Of a stretch of 19,327 bases of DNA, positions 7,463 to 15,242 are shown piece after piece. The stretch comes from PVC group bacterium (GTDB taxonomy: Bacteria; Verrucomicrobiota; Kiritimatiellia; CAIKKV01; PXCX01). The notes beneath the pieces were generated by a model. The model did no database searches and was not told where the DNA came from. It saw only the letters and a list, made by a program, of their open reading frames with translations. Every line of letters starts with the position of its first letter. Position 1 is the first letter of the stretch. The stretch is taken from positions 1-19,327 of the forward strand of contig PWZG01000220.1 of the NCBI GenBank assembly GCA_003567575.1, written 5' to 3'. Position numbers and translations under genes: made by a program.

Positions 7463-9322
7463 ATGGCGCCATCTAACCCAACTCCCAGTTCCCGTATCCG
7501 ATTGCTGTCGCCAAATGTCGTCAATAAAATTGCCGCCGGCGAAGTTGTCGACCGACCGTCCTCCGTACTCAAGGAATTGCTGGAGAACGCAATTGATGCC
7601 GGCGCCCGCCATATTGAGGTACAGCTCGACGGCGGCGGACGTAAACGTATATGTGTCGCGGATGACGGCGAGGGTATGGATCGCGACGATGCATTGCTTG
7701 CCATGGAACGGCATGCAACCAGTAAAATCCGAGACATCAACGATATTGAACGCATCAATACCCTGGGATTTCGCGGGGAAGCGCTGGCGGCGATTGCCTC
7801 CGTTTCACGTTTTCGATTGCGTACGGCAACGAATAATGAGCAACCCGGAACAGATATCAGCATCTTTGGCGGCGTGATGCGCGATGTACGCGAGATCGGG
7901 TTCCCGCGCGGCGCCACGTTTGAGGTATCCAACTTGTTCTTCAATGTGCCGGCACGCCGCAAGTTTCTTCGCACGGCACAAACCGAACTTGCGCATTGTC
8001 GCCACGTATTCATCGTCCACGCTTTGGCGCATCCGGATATCGGCTTTACATTGCATGTCGACGCGAAACCCATGACCGGTCTGGCAGCGGGCGAGACATT
8101 GGAACAGCGCCTGCATGCGCTGTTCGGCGCTGCACTGGTCCGTATGCTGTGTCCAATAGCGTTATCCACGCCGACCGTCCGCTTGCAGGGATTCACCGGA
8201 ATTCCGCCCGAAAGCCGACGCGACCGCGATCACCAGTTTTTTTTCATCAACGGACGTCCCGCCGGCGCGCCGCTGATCGGGTATGCCGTCAGGGAAAGTT
8301 ACCACTCACTTTTACCCCGCGGCAGACATCCGCCGGTCATCCTGTTTATTGAAACGGATCCGGAACGCGTCGACGTCAATGTACACCCCCAAAAACGCGA
8401 AGTGCGTTTCCGCGACCCCTCACAAATCCGGGATGCGATTCAACAAGCCATCGGTGAAGCACTGCAATCGTCCGCCCATCGGAGCGGACCCGGTACGACG
8501 CCGGTATTTTCCATCCAGCGTAAGGCTGGCCCGCCTGCGCAATCCACCCCATCCTCGCAACCCGTGACAACGGCGCCATCGCCAAGCACGCCGGAGTTGC
8601 AACTGAATTACCCGGCCCGACCGCGCATACCGATGGCGCCCGACACGCAACAACCGCCGTCGGACGTCGCCGACATAACGGAACCAGAGACGACCGCCAC
8701 CGTAGATCCGAGCGCGTCGGAGTCGTCCACCTCGGCAGCGCCCTGGCGTCACGCGCGTGTGGTCGGCCAGGTTGGCGGTCTGTTTGTCCTGCTGGAAACC
8801 GATGACGGGTTGGTCATTATGGATCCACATGCCGCCCATGAACGCGTTTTGTTCGACCGCTACATGCGTCGGGTGCATGCCGGCCACCCCGATACGCAGG
8901 AACTGTTGATGCCGGCAACGGTAACCCTGACACCCGTCGATGCCGCGGTCCTGAAACCACAACTCGAAGGATTACGCGATCTCGGCTTCGGAATCCATGA
9001 ATTCGGGATCGATGGCGTGATGATTGACGCCGTACCCGTCGGTTTTGAAAAGATGGCGCCCGACGAATGGATCGCGACTCTGGTCGCCGACTTTAAACGC
9101 GAAGGCAGCGGACGCCGCTTACCGCACGGACCACGCGAAGAAATCGTTGCTCGCGCTGCCTGTCGCGCTGCCGTCAAAGCACAGCAGCGCCTGACTGCCG
9201 CCGCCATCGAACAACTGGTCGACGATCTGGCCGGAACCGACATGCCGTACACCTGCCCTCACGGACGCCCGATCCTGATCCATCTCTCTTTCGCCGACCT
9301 GCGCCATCGATTCGGGCGCTGA
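7463..9322 (+). CDS. mutL: DNA mismatch repair protein MutL
   Basis: This 619-aa protein couples MutS mismatch recognition to strand removal. The N-terminal GHKL ATPase is clear: ELLENAIDAG (38-47), DDGEGM (67-72), HATSKI (84-89) and TLGFRGEALA (100-109). A Pro/Ser/Thr-rich linker spans about 350-430. The C-terminal dimerisation domain has the endonuclease-type motifs ACRAAVKA (around C567) and CPHGRP (598-603). The metal site reads DPHAAHERVLFD (454-465), where endonuclease MutLs usually have DQHAx2Ex4E, so Q is replaced by P and the last E by D. No ribosome site is visible before ATG 7463. Translation may be coupled to the 41-aa gene that ends 11 bases upstream. Only 16 bp separate its stop from the convergent lipoprotein gene. 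Confidence 0.95.
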   Translation: MAPSNPTPSSRIRLLSPNVVNKIAAGEVVDRPSSVLKELLENAIDAGARHIEVQLDGGGRKRICVADDGEGMDRDDALLAMERHATSKIRDINDIERINTLGFRGEALAAIASVSRFRLRTATNNEQPGTDISIFGGVMRDVREIGFPRGATFEVSNLFFNVPARRKFLRTAQTELAHCRHVFIVHALAHPDIGFTLHVDAKPMTGLAAGETLEQRLHALFGAALVRMLCPIALSTPTVRLQGFTGIPPESRRDRDHQFFFINGRPAGAPLIGYAVRESYHSLLPRGRHPPVILFIETDPERVDVNVHPQKREVRFRDPSQIRDAIQQAIGEALQSSAHRSGPGTTPVFSIQRKAGPPAQSTPSSQPVTTAPSPSTPELQLNYPARPRIPMAPDTQQPPSDVADITEPETTATVDPSASESSTSAAPWRHARVVGQVGGLFVLLETDDGLVIMDPHAAHERVLFDRYMRRVHAGHPDTQELLMPATVTLTPVDAAVLKPQLEGLRDLGFGIHEFGIDGVMIDAVPVGFEKMAPDEWIATLVADFKREGSGRRLPHGPREEIVARAACRAAVKAQQRLTAAAIEQLVDDLAGTDMPYTCPHGRPILIHLSFADLRHRFGR

Positions 9323-9338
9323 GTTCCTGATCGACAGG

Positions 9339-9824
9339 TTAATCGGGCTGGAACCATATTTGAACGCGCTTATGACGCCGACCCCATTCCAATGCCTCTT
9401 GATGGGTACGGAAATATAAATCGATTTTTTCACCGCGAATGGCGCCGCCCCTGTCTTCGACCCGTCCGTAACCGTATCCGGGAACATACATGATGGTTCC
9501 GAAAGGGTACAGACGCGTATCGGCGGCAATCGTCCCTTCTTTCGCCTTCGTACCGGACGCGGTAATTCCTATCTCCTTACGCGCTCCCTTTTGCGGACCG
9601 TAAGTATAGACCGGTCGTCCGTACCATGTCCGCCGCCATCCGGTACACGAACCGCAACTGCAATACCCTGTCACCTCCATAGTTCGTTCGACGGGCGCTA
9701 CGTCCCGCGGCGGCTGGATTCCTGAACAACCTGCCGCCGCAATAATAAGCAAGCAAATGGCAACGTGATTAAACGTCCGTGAAACAATACCCCGCTTCAT
9801 CAATATGTCCAGTTTGTTTATCAT
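9339..9824 (-). CDS. 3D-domain lipoprotein (putative murein-active enzyme)
   Basis: This 161-aa protein has a lipoprotein signal ending IIAAAGC, with lipidated C33, and then a 3D domain. The three aspartates that name the family are visible: GTIAADTRLYPFGT (D102), GRVEDRGG (D124) and KIDLYF (D135). The domain is the catalytic double-psi barrel of MltA-type lytic transglycosylases and YabE/YocH-type wall enzymes. The Cys-rich GYCSCGSCTGW (53-63) is common in stand-alone 3D proteins. The start at 9824 has AAGGGG 7 bases upstream, overlapping the nadK stop; a second ATG is at residue 9. It ends the tlyA-nadK operon. It probably acts on peptidoglycan at the outer or inner membrane; cleavage activity is inferred. 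Confidence 0.82.
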   Translation of the reverse strand: MINKLDILMKRGIVSRTFNHVAICLLIIAAAGCSGIQPPRDVAPVERTMEVTGYCSCGSCTGWRRTWYGRPVYTYGPQKGARKEIGITASGTKAKEGTIAADTRLYPFGTIMYVPGYGYGRVEDRGGAIRGEKIDLYFRTHQEALEWGRRHKRVQIWFQPD

Positions 9825-9836
9825 CGCATCACCCCT

Positions 9837-10697
9837 TTATATGTTGCTGCCGCGCCAATGCAGTTTCTGGCGTAATACGTCAAAATAATTCGAACCGGGT
9901 AAATGAATAAGACGCACGGATACCGGCGCGCGCTGAAACACCAGACGGTCGCTATCCGAAAGCGGGATACCGGTTTGACCGTCAACGGTCAACCACATCT
10001 TATCCGGTGTACATTGGATCACTTCCACCGTCAGTGTGCGTCGATCCGCAATTACCAGAGGACGCGTACTGAGCGTATGACAACAAATGGGACAGACAAC
10101 GAAAACCGGCGACGCGGGTTCGACAATCGGGCCACCCGCCGACAAGGCATGTCCCGTGCTGCCGGTCGGGGTCGCAAGTATCAATCCGTCACACAGAAAA
10201 TCGGCAACCATCTGCCCGTCAATGGTTACGCGCAATGTCGCCATCCGCGCCTGGCCACTGTTGCTGATAACCACATCATTCAACGCAGTAAACCGGGTAT
10301 CCTCCCGGCCGTCACTAATAATGCAACAATCGGCGGTCACACGATTGCCGACCCGATAATCCCCCGAAACAAGGCAATCAACGGCACGATCGAGTTCTTC
10401 GGCGGCCACGCTGGTTAGAAACCCAAGGCTGCCACAATTGACGCCCAGTACCGGCATATCCCGGCCGCCAAGATCGCGCACGGTTCTCAGCAGGGTCCCG
10501 TCGCCGCCTAAAACCAACAACACATCCAAACCATCGGGCCAACCGTCGTCTAACACGGTAGCCGCATCGCCCAGCAATGCCGCCGTTTCAGCGGCGGCAT
10601 AGATTTGTAACCCATGCCGTCTGGCCGCCGCACCCAGTTGACCCAGTAACTGCGCCGTCAAAGGTTTACGTAAATTCGATGTAACCCCAATTTTCAT
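9837..10697 (-). CDS. nadK: NAD kinase
   Basis: This 286-aa enzyme phosphorylates NAD to NADP in the cytoplasm. GGDGT at 64-68 is the conserved nucleotide-binding motif, LNDVVIS (139-145) matches the NE/ND motif, and DGLILATPTGSTGHALSAGG (170-189) is the glycine-rich signature. Length is typical for bacterial NadK. ATG 10697 overlaps the tlyA stop as ATGA and has GGGAG five bases upstream. The GTG at 10709 inside tlyA is a less likely start. The tlyA-nadK pairing is common in bacteria and supports both calls. Confidence 0.93.
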   Translation of the reverse strand: MKIGVTSNLRKPLTAQLLGQLGAAARRHGLQIYAAAETAALLGDAATVLDDGWPDGLDVLLVLGGDGTLLRTVRDLGGRDMPVLGVNCGSLGFLTSVAAEELDRAVDCLVSGDYRVGNRVTADCCIISDGREDTRFTALNDVVISNSGQARMATLRVTIDGQMVADFLCDGLILATPTGSTGHALSAGGPIVEPASPVFVVCPICCHTLSTRPLVIADRRTLTVEVIQCTPDKMWLTVDGQTGIPLSDSDRLVFQRAPVSVRLIHLPGSNYFDVLRQKLHWRGSNI

Positions 10698-11437
10698 GGT
10701 TTCTCCCACAACGCCAGAAATTCAATGTTACCCGCCGGCCCGCGAACCGGTGACTGACAACAGCCGCGCCATAACAAACCGATCTCGCTTTCGCCTGCTG
10801 TACGAACGGTCCGTAACACCCGTTGATGAACATCCGGATCGCGTACCACACCACCCCGCCCCACGTCACGGGACGCGGCCTCGAACTGAGGCTTGATTAA
10901 GCTAACACAAAAACCGCCCCTTTTCAAGCGTTTAACCGCCGGCGGCAACGTCAATCGCAATGAAATAAACGAAACATCCATGACCACGATATCCACCATA
11001 CATGGCACATGTACCGTATCCAGGTAACGCGCATTGACCTTTTCAATCACTATGACGCGCGCGTCGTCGCGCAACCGGACATCCAGTTGACCTCGACCGA
11101 CATCCACGGCATATACCTTGTCCGCGCCATGCTGCAACAGGCAATCCGTGAATCCACCCGTCGAGGCGCCGACATCCAGTGCCACGGCATGGCGCACATC
11201 CAGGCAAAACTCCCGCAGGGCGGCTTCCAATTTATAGCCGCCGCGGCTGACATACCGCTCGCGCGCGGTTACAGTGATCGCATCGTCGACGGAAAATGAT
11301 CGACCCGGCTTATCCGCCACCGCACCGGCGACACGCACGGCGCCGGCACGTATCAGCCGCTGCGCCCGCTCACGGCTGTCCGCTAAGCCGCGCGCCACAA
11401 GCAGGGTATCCAAACGTGAAGATTTCTTGGCAGACAT
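10694..11437 (-). CDS. tlyA: TlyA-type rRNA methyltransferase (S4 domain plus SAM-binding domain)
   Basis: This 247-aa protein begins with an S4 RNA-binding domain (SRLDTLLVARGLADSRERAQ, 7-26) and continues with an FtsJ-like methyltransferase domain. YVSRGGYKL is at 62-70 and the SAM loop LDVGASTGGFTD is at 87-98. The family 2'-O-methylates 16S and/or 23S rRNA; some members are called hemolysins. I placed the start at ATG 11437 because the frame upstream (to 11545) encodes residues unlike the family and runs into a repeat. There is no ribosome-binding site, and the best promoter predicts only about 8 leader bases, so translation may be nearly leaderless. Confidence 0.9.
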   Translation of the reverse strand: MSAKKSSRLDTLLVARGLADSRERAQRLIRAGAVRVAGAVADKPGRSFSVDDAITVTARERYVSRGGYKLEAALREFCLDVRHAVALDVGASTGGFTDCLLQHGADKVYAVDVGRGQLDVRLRDDARVIVIEKVNARYLDTVHVPCMVDIVVMDVSFISLRLTLPPAVKRLKRGGFCVSLIKPQFEAASRDVGRGGVVRDPDVHQRVLRTVRTAGESEIGLLWRGCCQSPVRGPAGNIEFLALWEKP

Positions 11438-11451
11438 ATCGGTTAGACGGT

Positions 11452-11480
11452 AGCATATCGCGCAGGTTAAAAAATGTAAA
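11452..11480 (-). promoter_or_regulatory. Probable sigma70 promoter for the tlyA-nadK-lipoprotein operon
   Basis: On the minus strand TTTACA (11480-11475) and TATGCT (11457-11452) are separated by 17 bp, matching five and four consensus bases. The predicted start near 11445 leaves about 8 bases before ATG 11437. Confidence 0.55.
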
Positions 11481-11512
11481 TCATAAATGTCACCCGACAC
11501 CAAAAAAAGAAT

Positions 11513-11623
11513 GAATGACGAAATACCCAAATACCCACGTGTCACGGCGTAGCGCTAAGCGCGAAGACGGAAGCTCGAAGGAATGACGAAATACCCAAAT
11601 ACCCAAGCACGAAGGAATGACGG
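11513..11623. repeat. Direct repeats in the tlyA-lysS spacer
   Basis: A 25-base unit, beginning GAATGACGAAATACCC, occurs exactly at 11513-11537 and again at 11581-11605. A shorter unit, CGAAGGAATGACG, overlaps the start of the second copy and recurs at 11611-11623. Between the long copies is a small palindrome, GCGCT-A-AGCGC (11552-11562). This style of GAATGACGAA repeat looks like a dispersed intergenic low-complexity element, not a regulatory site. No gene is supported in 11438-11720; the spacer holds only this repeat and the two divergent promoters. Confidence 0.75.
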
Positions 11624-11660
11624 ACGGAAGTGATTTATGCGCCCATCACGCATCGATGCC

Positions 11661-11689
11661 TTTACAATACGCGGCGGATTTGGTAAATT
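11661..11689 (+). promoter_or_regulatory. Probable sigma70 promoter for lysS-lolC/E-lolD
   Basis: TTTACA (11661-11666) and TAAATT (11684-11689) are separated by 17 bp, matching five and four consensus bases. The predicted start near 11696 lies downstream of the ATG at 11637, so the longer lysS reading frame is not the translated one. Confidence 0.55.
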
Positions 11690-11720
11690 CCAGCGTTATT
11701 TGAGGGTAATGGAGTATACC

Positions 11721-13172
11721 ATGTCCGAAACACCGCTTGCCGAGATCATCGAACAACGACGCCGCAATCTGGAACACTTAAATACAGCCGGATTCGGCGT
11801 AAGCAACGCACCGTTTGAACGTAGCGGCACCATCGCCGAAATACATAAGACCTTCTCCGAAGGCGCCGCCCACCAACTGGCCGGCCGGATTATGACCGTC
11901 CGCGACATGGGTAAAAGCGTGTTTGCCGACCTGCGCGACGGCAACGAACGACTGCAACTTTATTTGCAACGCAAACATCTCGGCGACGACGCATTCCTGG
12001 CGTTCAAACATATCGATCTGGGCGATATCGTCGGCGTCCACGGTGAACTGTTCACGACACGTACGGGAGAACCGTCGCTACGTGTCGACGCATGGCGTCT
12101 GCTGGCCAAAGCCTTGCGGCCGCCACCGGAAAAATGGCATGGTCTCAAGGATGTCGAATCGCGCTACCGGCGACGTTACCTCGACCTTATCGCCAACCCC
12201 GACCGGCACGACCTGTTCCGTCGGCGCAGCGAAGCTGTTCGGGCGGTACGTAACTTTCTCGACAAACACGGATTCCATGAAGTTGAAACGCCGATGATGC
12301 AGCCGATCCCCGGCGGCGCGGCAGCACGCCCGTTCCGTACCCGTTACGACGCGCTACATGCCGATATGTACCTGCGTATCGCGCCGGAACTGTATCTTAA
12401 ACGACTCCTTGTCGGCGGATTCGAAAAAATATACGAACTTAACCGTAATTTCCGTAACGAAGGATTATCGCGCAGCCATAATCCCGAGTTCACCATGCTT
12501 GAAGTCTACCAAGCCTACGGCGACCGGACCGTCATGCAACGTCTGGTACGGGATCTGATCCTGCACGTTCGCGACACGGTGTTCGCCGACTACAAAGCGC
12601 CGCCCGATGCCAGGATACCGGATTTCACAACGCCCTGGCGCGAAATCGCTTATCGGGATCTTATTCGAGAAACGATGGGCGCTGATTGGTTCGACCAACC
12701 GCTGGACAACGCTCGCGCGGCCGCCGCCGAACGTGGGCTGACAATCGAACCGCAATGGGATCACAAAGAGATCACGCATGAAATCTATGAAAAACTGATC
12801 GAACGAACCCTGCTCAACCCTACCTTCGTCACCCGTTTGCCGGCTCATCTCGTACCGCTGGCGCGGACGTGCGACGACGATCCGGATTCCGTCGATGTTT
12901 TCGAGTTGGTAATAGATGGCTGGGAAATCGCGCCTGGATATTCGGAGCTGAACGATTCTGTCGAGCAACGGCGACGAATGACCGCACAAGCCGGCGGCGA
13001 ACATGGCGACGCCGCGGAAACACTTGATATCGATTTTATTGAAGCCTTGGAACATGGCATGCCGCCGGCCGGCGGGATGGGTGTCGGCATCGATCGTCTG
13101 ATCATGGTCCTGGCCGGCATCGAAACGATCCGTGATGTCATTCTTTTCCCGCAACTGCGCCCGCGTTCGTAA
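11721..13172 (+). CDS. lysS: Lysyl-tRNA synthetase, class II
   Basis: This 483-aa enzyme charges tRNA-Lys in the cytoplasm. It has an N-terminal OB-fold anticodon-binding domain (QLAGRIMTVRDMGKSVFADL, about 52-71) and the class II catalytic core. Motif 1 surrounds HEVETPMMQPIPGGAAARPF, motif 2 is NRNFRNEGLSRSHNPEFTML, and motif 3 is GGMGVGIDRLIMVL near the C terminus. The length fits bacterial LysS. ATG 11721 has GGAG at 11711-11714, six bases upstream, and leads straight into the conserved N terminus; ATG 11709 is a possible alternative. It is the first gene of an operon with the Lol transporter, 8 bp before the permease gene. Confidence 0.96.
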   Translation: MSETPLAEIIEQRRRNLEHLNTAGFGVSNAPFERSGTIAEIHKTFSEGAAHQLAGRIMTVRDMGKSVFADLRDGNERLQLYLQRKHLGDDAFLAFKHIDLGDIVGVHGELFTTRTGEPSLRVDAWRLLAKALRPPPEKWHGLKDVESRYRRRYLDLIANPDRHDLFRRRSEAVRAVRNFLDKHGFHEVETPMMQPIPGGAAARPFRTRYDALHADMYLRIAPELYLKRLLVGGFEKIYELNRNFRNEGLSRSHNPEFTMLEVYQAYGDRTVMQRLVRDLILHVRDTVFADYKAPPDARIPDFTTPWREIAYRDLIRETMGADWFDQPLDNARAAAAERGLTIEPQWDHKEITHEIYEKLIERTLLNPTFVTRLPAHLVPLARTCDDDPDSVDVFELVIDGWEIAPGYSELNDSVEQRRRMTAQAGGEHGDAAETLDIDFIEALEHGMPPAGGMGVGIDRLIMVLAGIETIRDVILFPQLRPRS

Positions 13173-13180
13173 AGATTGTC

Positions 13181-14401
13181 ATGCCAATATCCCTTTTTTT
13201 AGCACTGAAATATCTGCGCCCACGGCGCACGTATTTTTCGGTCGTCACGGTCATTTCGATTCTCGGGGTAAGTCTCGGCGTGGCGGTCCTCATCATCGTG
13301 CTGTCCGTCATGAGCGGTTTCGACGAAATGTGGCGCGAACGTATCCTGGCATTCAACGCGCATGTCACCGTCTCAGCGCCGGGCGGCATCGACGATGCCG
13401 TCGCCTTGGTCGCCACCGTATCTGAAATCAACGGGGTATCCGGCGCCGCACCCTTTATTCAGGGACCGGTCGTCGTCCGACGCGGCAACCAAATCCTGAC
13501 GCCGATACTTTACGGAATCGATCCGGAACTCGAACGCGGCGTCTCAGGAATCGACCGGGAAATGCGGCAGGGCTCGTTCGACATCGTTTTTGAGGAAGTG
13601 TTGGTGGGAGTAGATTTCGCCAGTAACGCCGGTGTCCTGCTTGGCGACACGCTGCTGGTCAACTCGCCGGCACATTTCATGACGCGTGACGAGATCCATT
13701 TGCCGGAAGAACTTGAAATCGCAGGTATTTTCGAAGTCGGCATGTGGGAATTCGACAGTAATTTTCTTATCTGTACGCTGTCGGTGGCGCGCGAACTGTT
13801 TAACGTCGAAGGCGACGCCCAGGCGCTCAAGGTTATGACGGATAATCCTCTGCACGCGCACCGGGTAGCCGAAACCATTCGCCGCGAACTGGGACCGTTC
13901 TACACCGTCATACCATGGATGGAACAGCATCGCCAATTATTCACCGCATTACGCGTTGAAAAGAACATGATGTTTTTCTTGTTGATTTTCATCTCGATCG
14001 TTGCGGCATTCGGCATCACCAATACCCTGATTACCATGGCAGTGCAAAAAACCTCCGAAATCGGGTTGCTCAAGGCAATCGGGTTCTCTTCGAGGCGGGT
14101 CATGTCGATCTTTCTATGGCTCGGTTTTATCGAAGGCATCACCGGCGCGGCGCTCGGGCTGGGCCTCGGATTGACCGCCTTGCACTTTCGCAACGATCTT
14201 ATGCACTGGCTCTCCAGAGCGTTTAACCTCGAAATATTTCCCAAGGAATTATATCTGCTAAGCGAGATACCTGCGCGTATCGTGCACGGCGATGTAGCTT
14301 TTGTCATCTTGCTTGTCGTAATCATCTGTACCCTGGCCGGCTTGGTCCCCGCGCGACGCGCCGCACGACTGGATCCCGTCAACGCATTGCGCTATGAATA
14401 G
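13181..14401 (+). CDS. lolC: LolC/LolE-family lipoprotein-releasing permease
   Basis: This 406-aa inner-membrane protein belongs to the FtsX/MacB-like LolC/E family. The N terminus (FLALKYLRPRRTYF) leads into a first membrane helix at about 19-44 and the family motif LSVMSGFDEMWRERIL. A long periplasmic domain follows, and then three helices in the C-terminal third (about 263-287, 305-335 and 365-390), ending PARRAARLDPVNALRYE. With the ATPase encoded just after it, it should extract lipoproteins from the inner membrane for delivery to LolA. Only one permease is present here, so a LolF-like homodimer or a partner elsewhere is possible. The ribosome site before ATG 13181 is weak. Confidence 0.92.
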   Translation: MPISLFLALKYLRPRRTYFSVVTVISILGVSLGVAVLIIVLSVMSGFDEMWRERILAFNAHVTVSAPGGIDDAVALVATVSEINGVSGAAPFIQGPVVVRRGNQILTPILYGIDPELERGVSGIDREMRQGSFDIVFEEVLVGVDFASNAGVLLGDTLLVNSPAHFMTRDEIHLPEELEIAGIFEVGMWEFDSNFLICTLSVARELFNVEGDAQALKVMTDNPLHAHRVAETIRRELGPFYTVIPWMEQHRQLFTALRVEKNMMFFLLIFISIVAAFGITNTLITMAVQKTSEIGLLKAIGFSSRRVMSIFLWLGFIEGITGAALGLGLGLTALHFRNDLMHWLSRAFNLEIFPKELYLLSEIPARIVHGDVAFVILLVVIICTLAGLVPARRAARLDPVNALRYE

Positions 14402-14412
14402 ATTCTGAGACC

Positions 14413-15114
14413 ATGACAAACACGAACGACAACGAAAACTTGTTGCGGGCCGAAGGCATCGACAAAGCGTACCAGCTCGGGCAACGGAACATACCCGTTC
14501 TGCGCAATGTATGCCTGACCGTCGCATCCCGCCAGACCCTGGCCATTACCGGACCGAGCGGCGCCGGCAAAACAACGCTGCTCCACGTCCTTAGCGGCCT
14601 CGACCGTCCGTCAGCCGGTCGCGTTTACCATCGCAACAACGACGTTTACGCCATGTCGCCATCACGCCGTACCGGCTGGCGCGCGCGCGATGTGGGGTTT
14701 ATCTTTCAAACCTATCATCTGCTGCCCGAATTGACGATACTCGAGAACGTGATGCTGCCGATTGTGGCAGCGGGTGGCCGCATGAATGACGCCGCACGCG
14801 AGCGCAGTATAGGCATGCTGGATCGTGTCGGACTTGCGGAACGCCTGGATCATACACCCTCAACACTGTCCGGCGGCGAACAACAACGCGCAGCCATCGC
14901 ACGGGCTTTGATCAACGATCCGGAAATAGTTTTCGCCGACGAACCAACCGGTAACCTCGACACCGCCACCGGCGAGAATATCCTGCGCTGTTTGCTGGAT
15001 ATGGCCGGTCACGCAAAACGGGCACTGATCATGGTTACGCATAACCCCGATATCGCCGATCGCTGCAGCCGCCGGTTCCATCTTGTTGACGGGATTCTTA
15101 GCGAAGCCTTTTGA
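14413..15114 (+). CDS. lolD: LolD-type ABC transporter ATPase
   Basis: This 233-aa ATPase has all ABC motifs: Walker A GPSGAGKT (47-54), Q-loop glutamine near Q99, signature LSGGEQQR (152-159), Walker B with D-loop IVFADEPTGNLD (172-183), and the switch histidine in MVTHNPD. The form ADEPTGNLD is typical of the LolD/MacB/FtsE subgroup. It follows the permease by 11 bp, so the pair forms a lipoprotein-export complex. It may serve the 3D-domain lipoprotein encoded nearby. No terminator is visible after its stop. Confidence 0.94.
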   Translation: MTNTNDNENLLRAEGIDKAYQLGQRNIPVLRNVCLTVASRQTLAITGPSGAGKTTLLHVLSGLDRPSAGRVYHRNNDVYAMSPSRRTGWRARDVGFIFQTYHLLPELTILENVMLPIVAAGGRMNDAARERSIGMLDRVGLAERLDHTPSTLSGGEQQRAAIARALINDPEIVFADEPTGNLDTATGENILRCLLDMAGHAKRALIMVTHNPDIADRCSRRFHLVDGILSEAF

Positions 15115-15121
15115 ACAAAAC

Positions 15122-15150
15122 TTGACTTCCCTAACCGGATATGGCAGAAT
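15122..15150 (+). promoter_or_regulatory. Probable sigma70 promoter for the aldolase gene
   Basis: TTGACT (15122-15127, five of six) and CAGAAT (15145-15150, four of six) are separated by 17 bp, just after the lolD stop. The predicted leader to ATG 15243 is about 85 bases. The rest of the 15115-15242 gap shows no other feature. Confidence 0.5.
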
Positions 15151-15242
15151 TCGTCGCGCAAGTTAAATAGATACTCTTTGCAACCTCGCTCCAAGCGCCG
15201 GATCAGCCCGGCCTTGAGTGTATTATCCTCTGAAATATTACC

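Noticed and set aside
7345..8196. Long minus-strand open frame (283 aa) opposite the 41-aa gene and mutL
   Set aside because: It lies mostly antisense to the conserved MutL ATPase domain, has low-complexity Ser/Arg/Ala composition and matches no family; it is a GC-driven shadow.
11438..11545. Upstream extension of tlyA
   Set aside because: The extra residues run into the intergenic repeat and cross the predicted promoter; the family N terminus begins at ATG 11437.
11513..11623. CRISPR-like reading of the direct repeats
   Set aside because: There are only two full copies, the spacing is not CRISPR-like and no cas gene is nearby.
11637..11720. Longer lysS start at ATG 11637
   Set aside because: It would start upstream of the predicted transcription start and add non-family residues; ATG 11721 has GGAG at the right distance.
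12465..13154. Minus-strand open frame of 229 aa opposite lysS
   Set aside because: It is antisense to the LysS catalytic core, with no ribosome site or recognisable domain.
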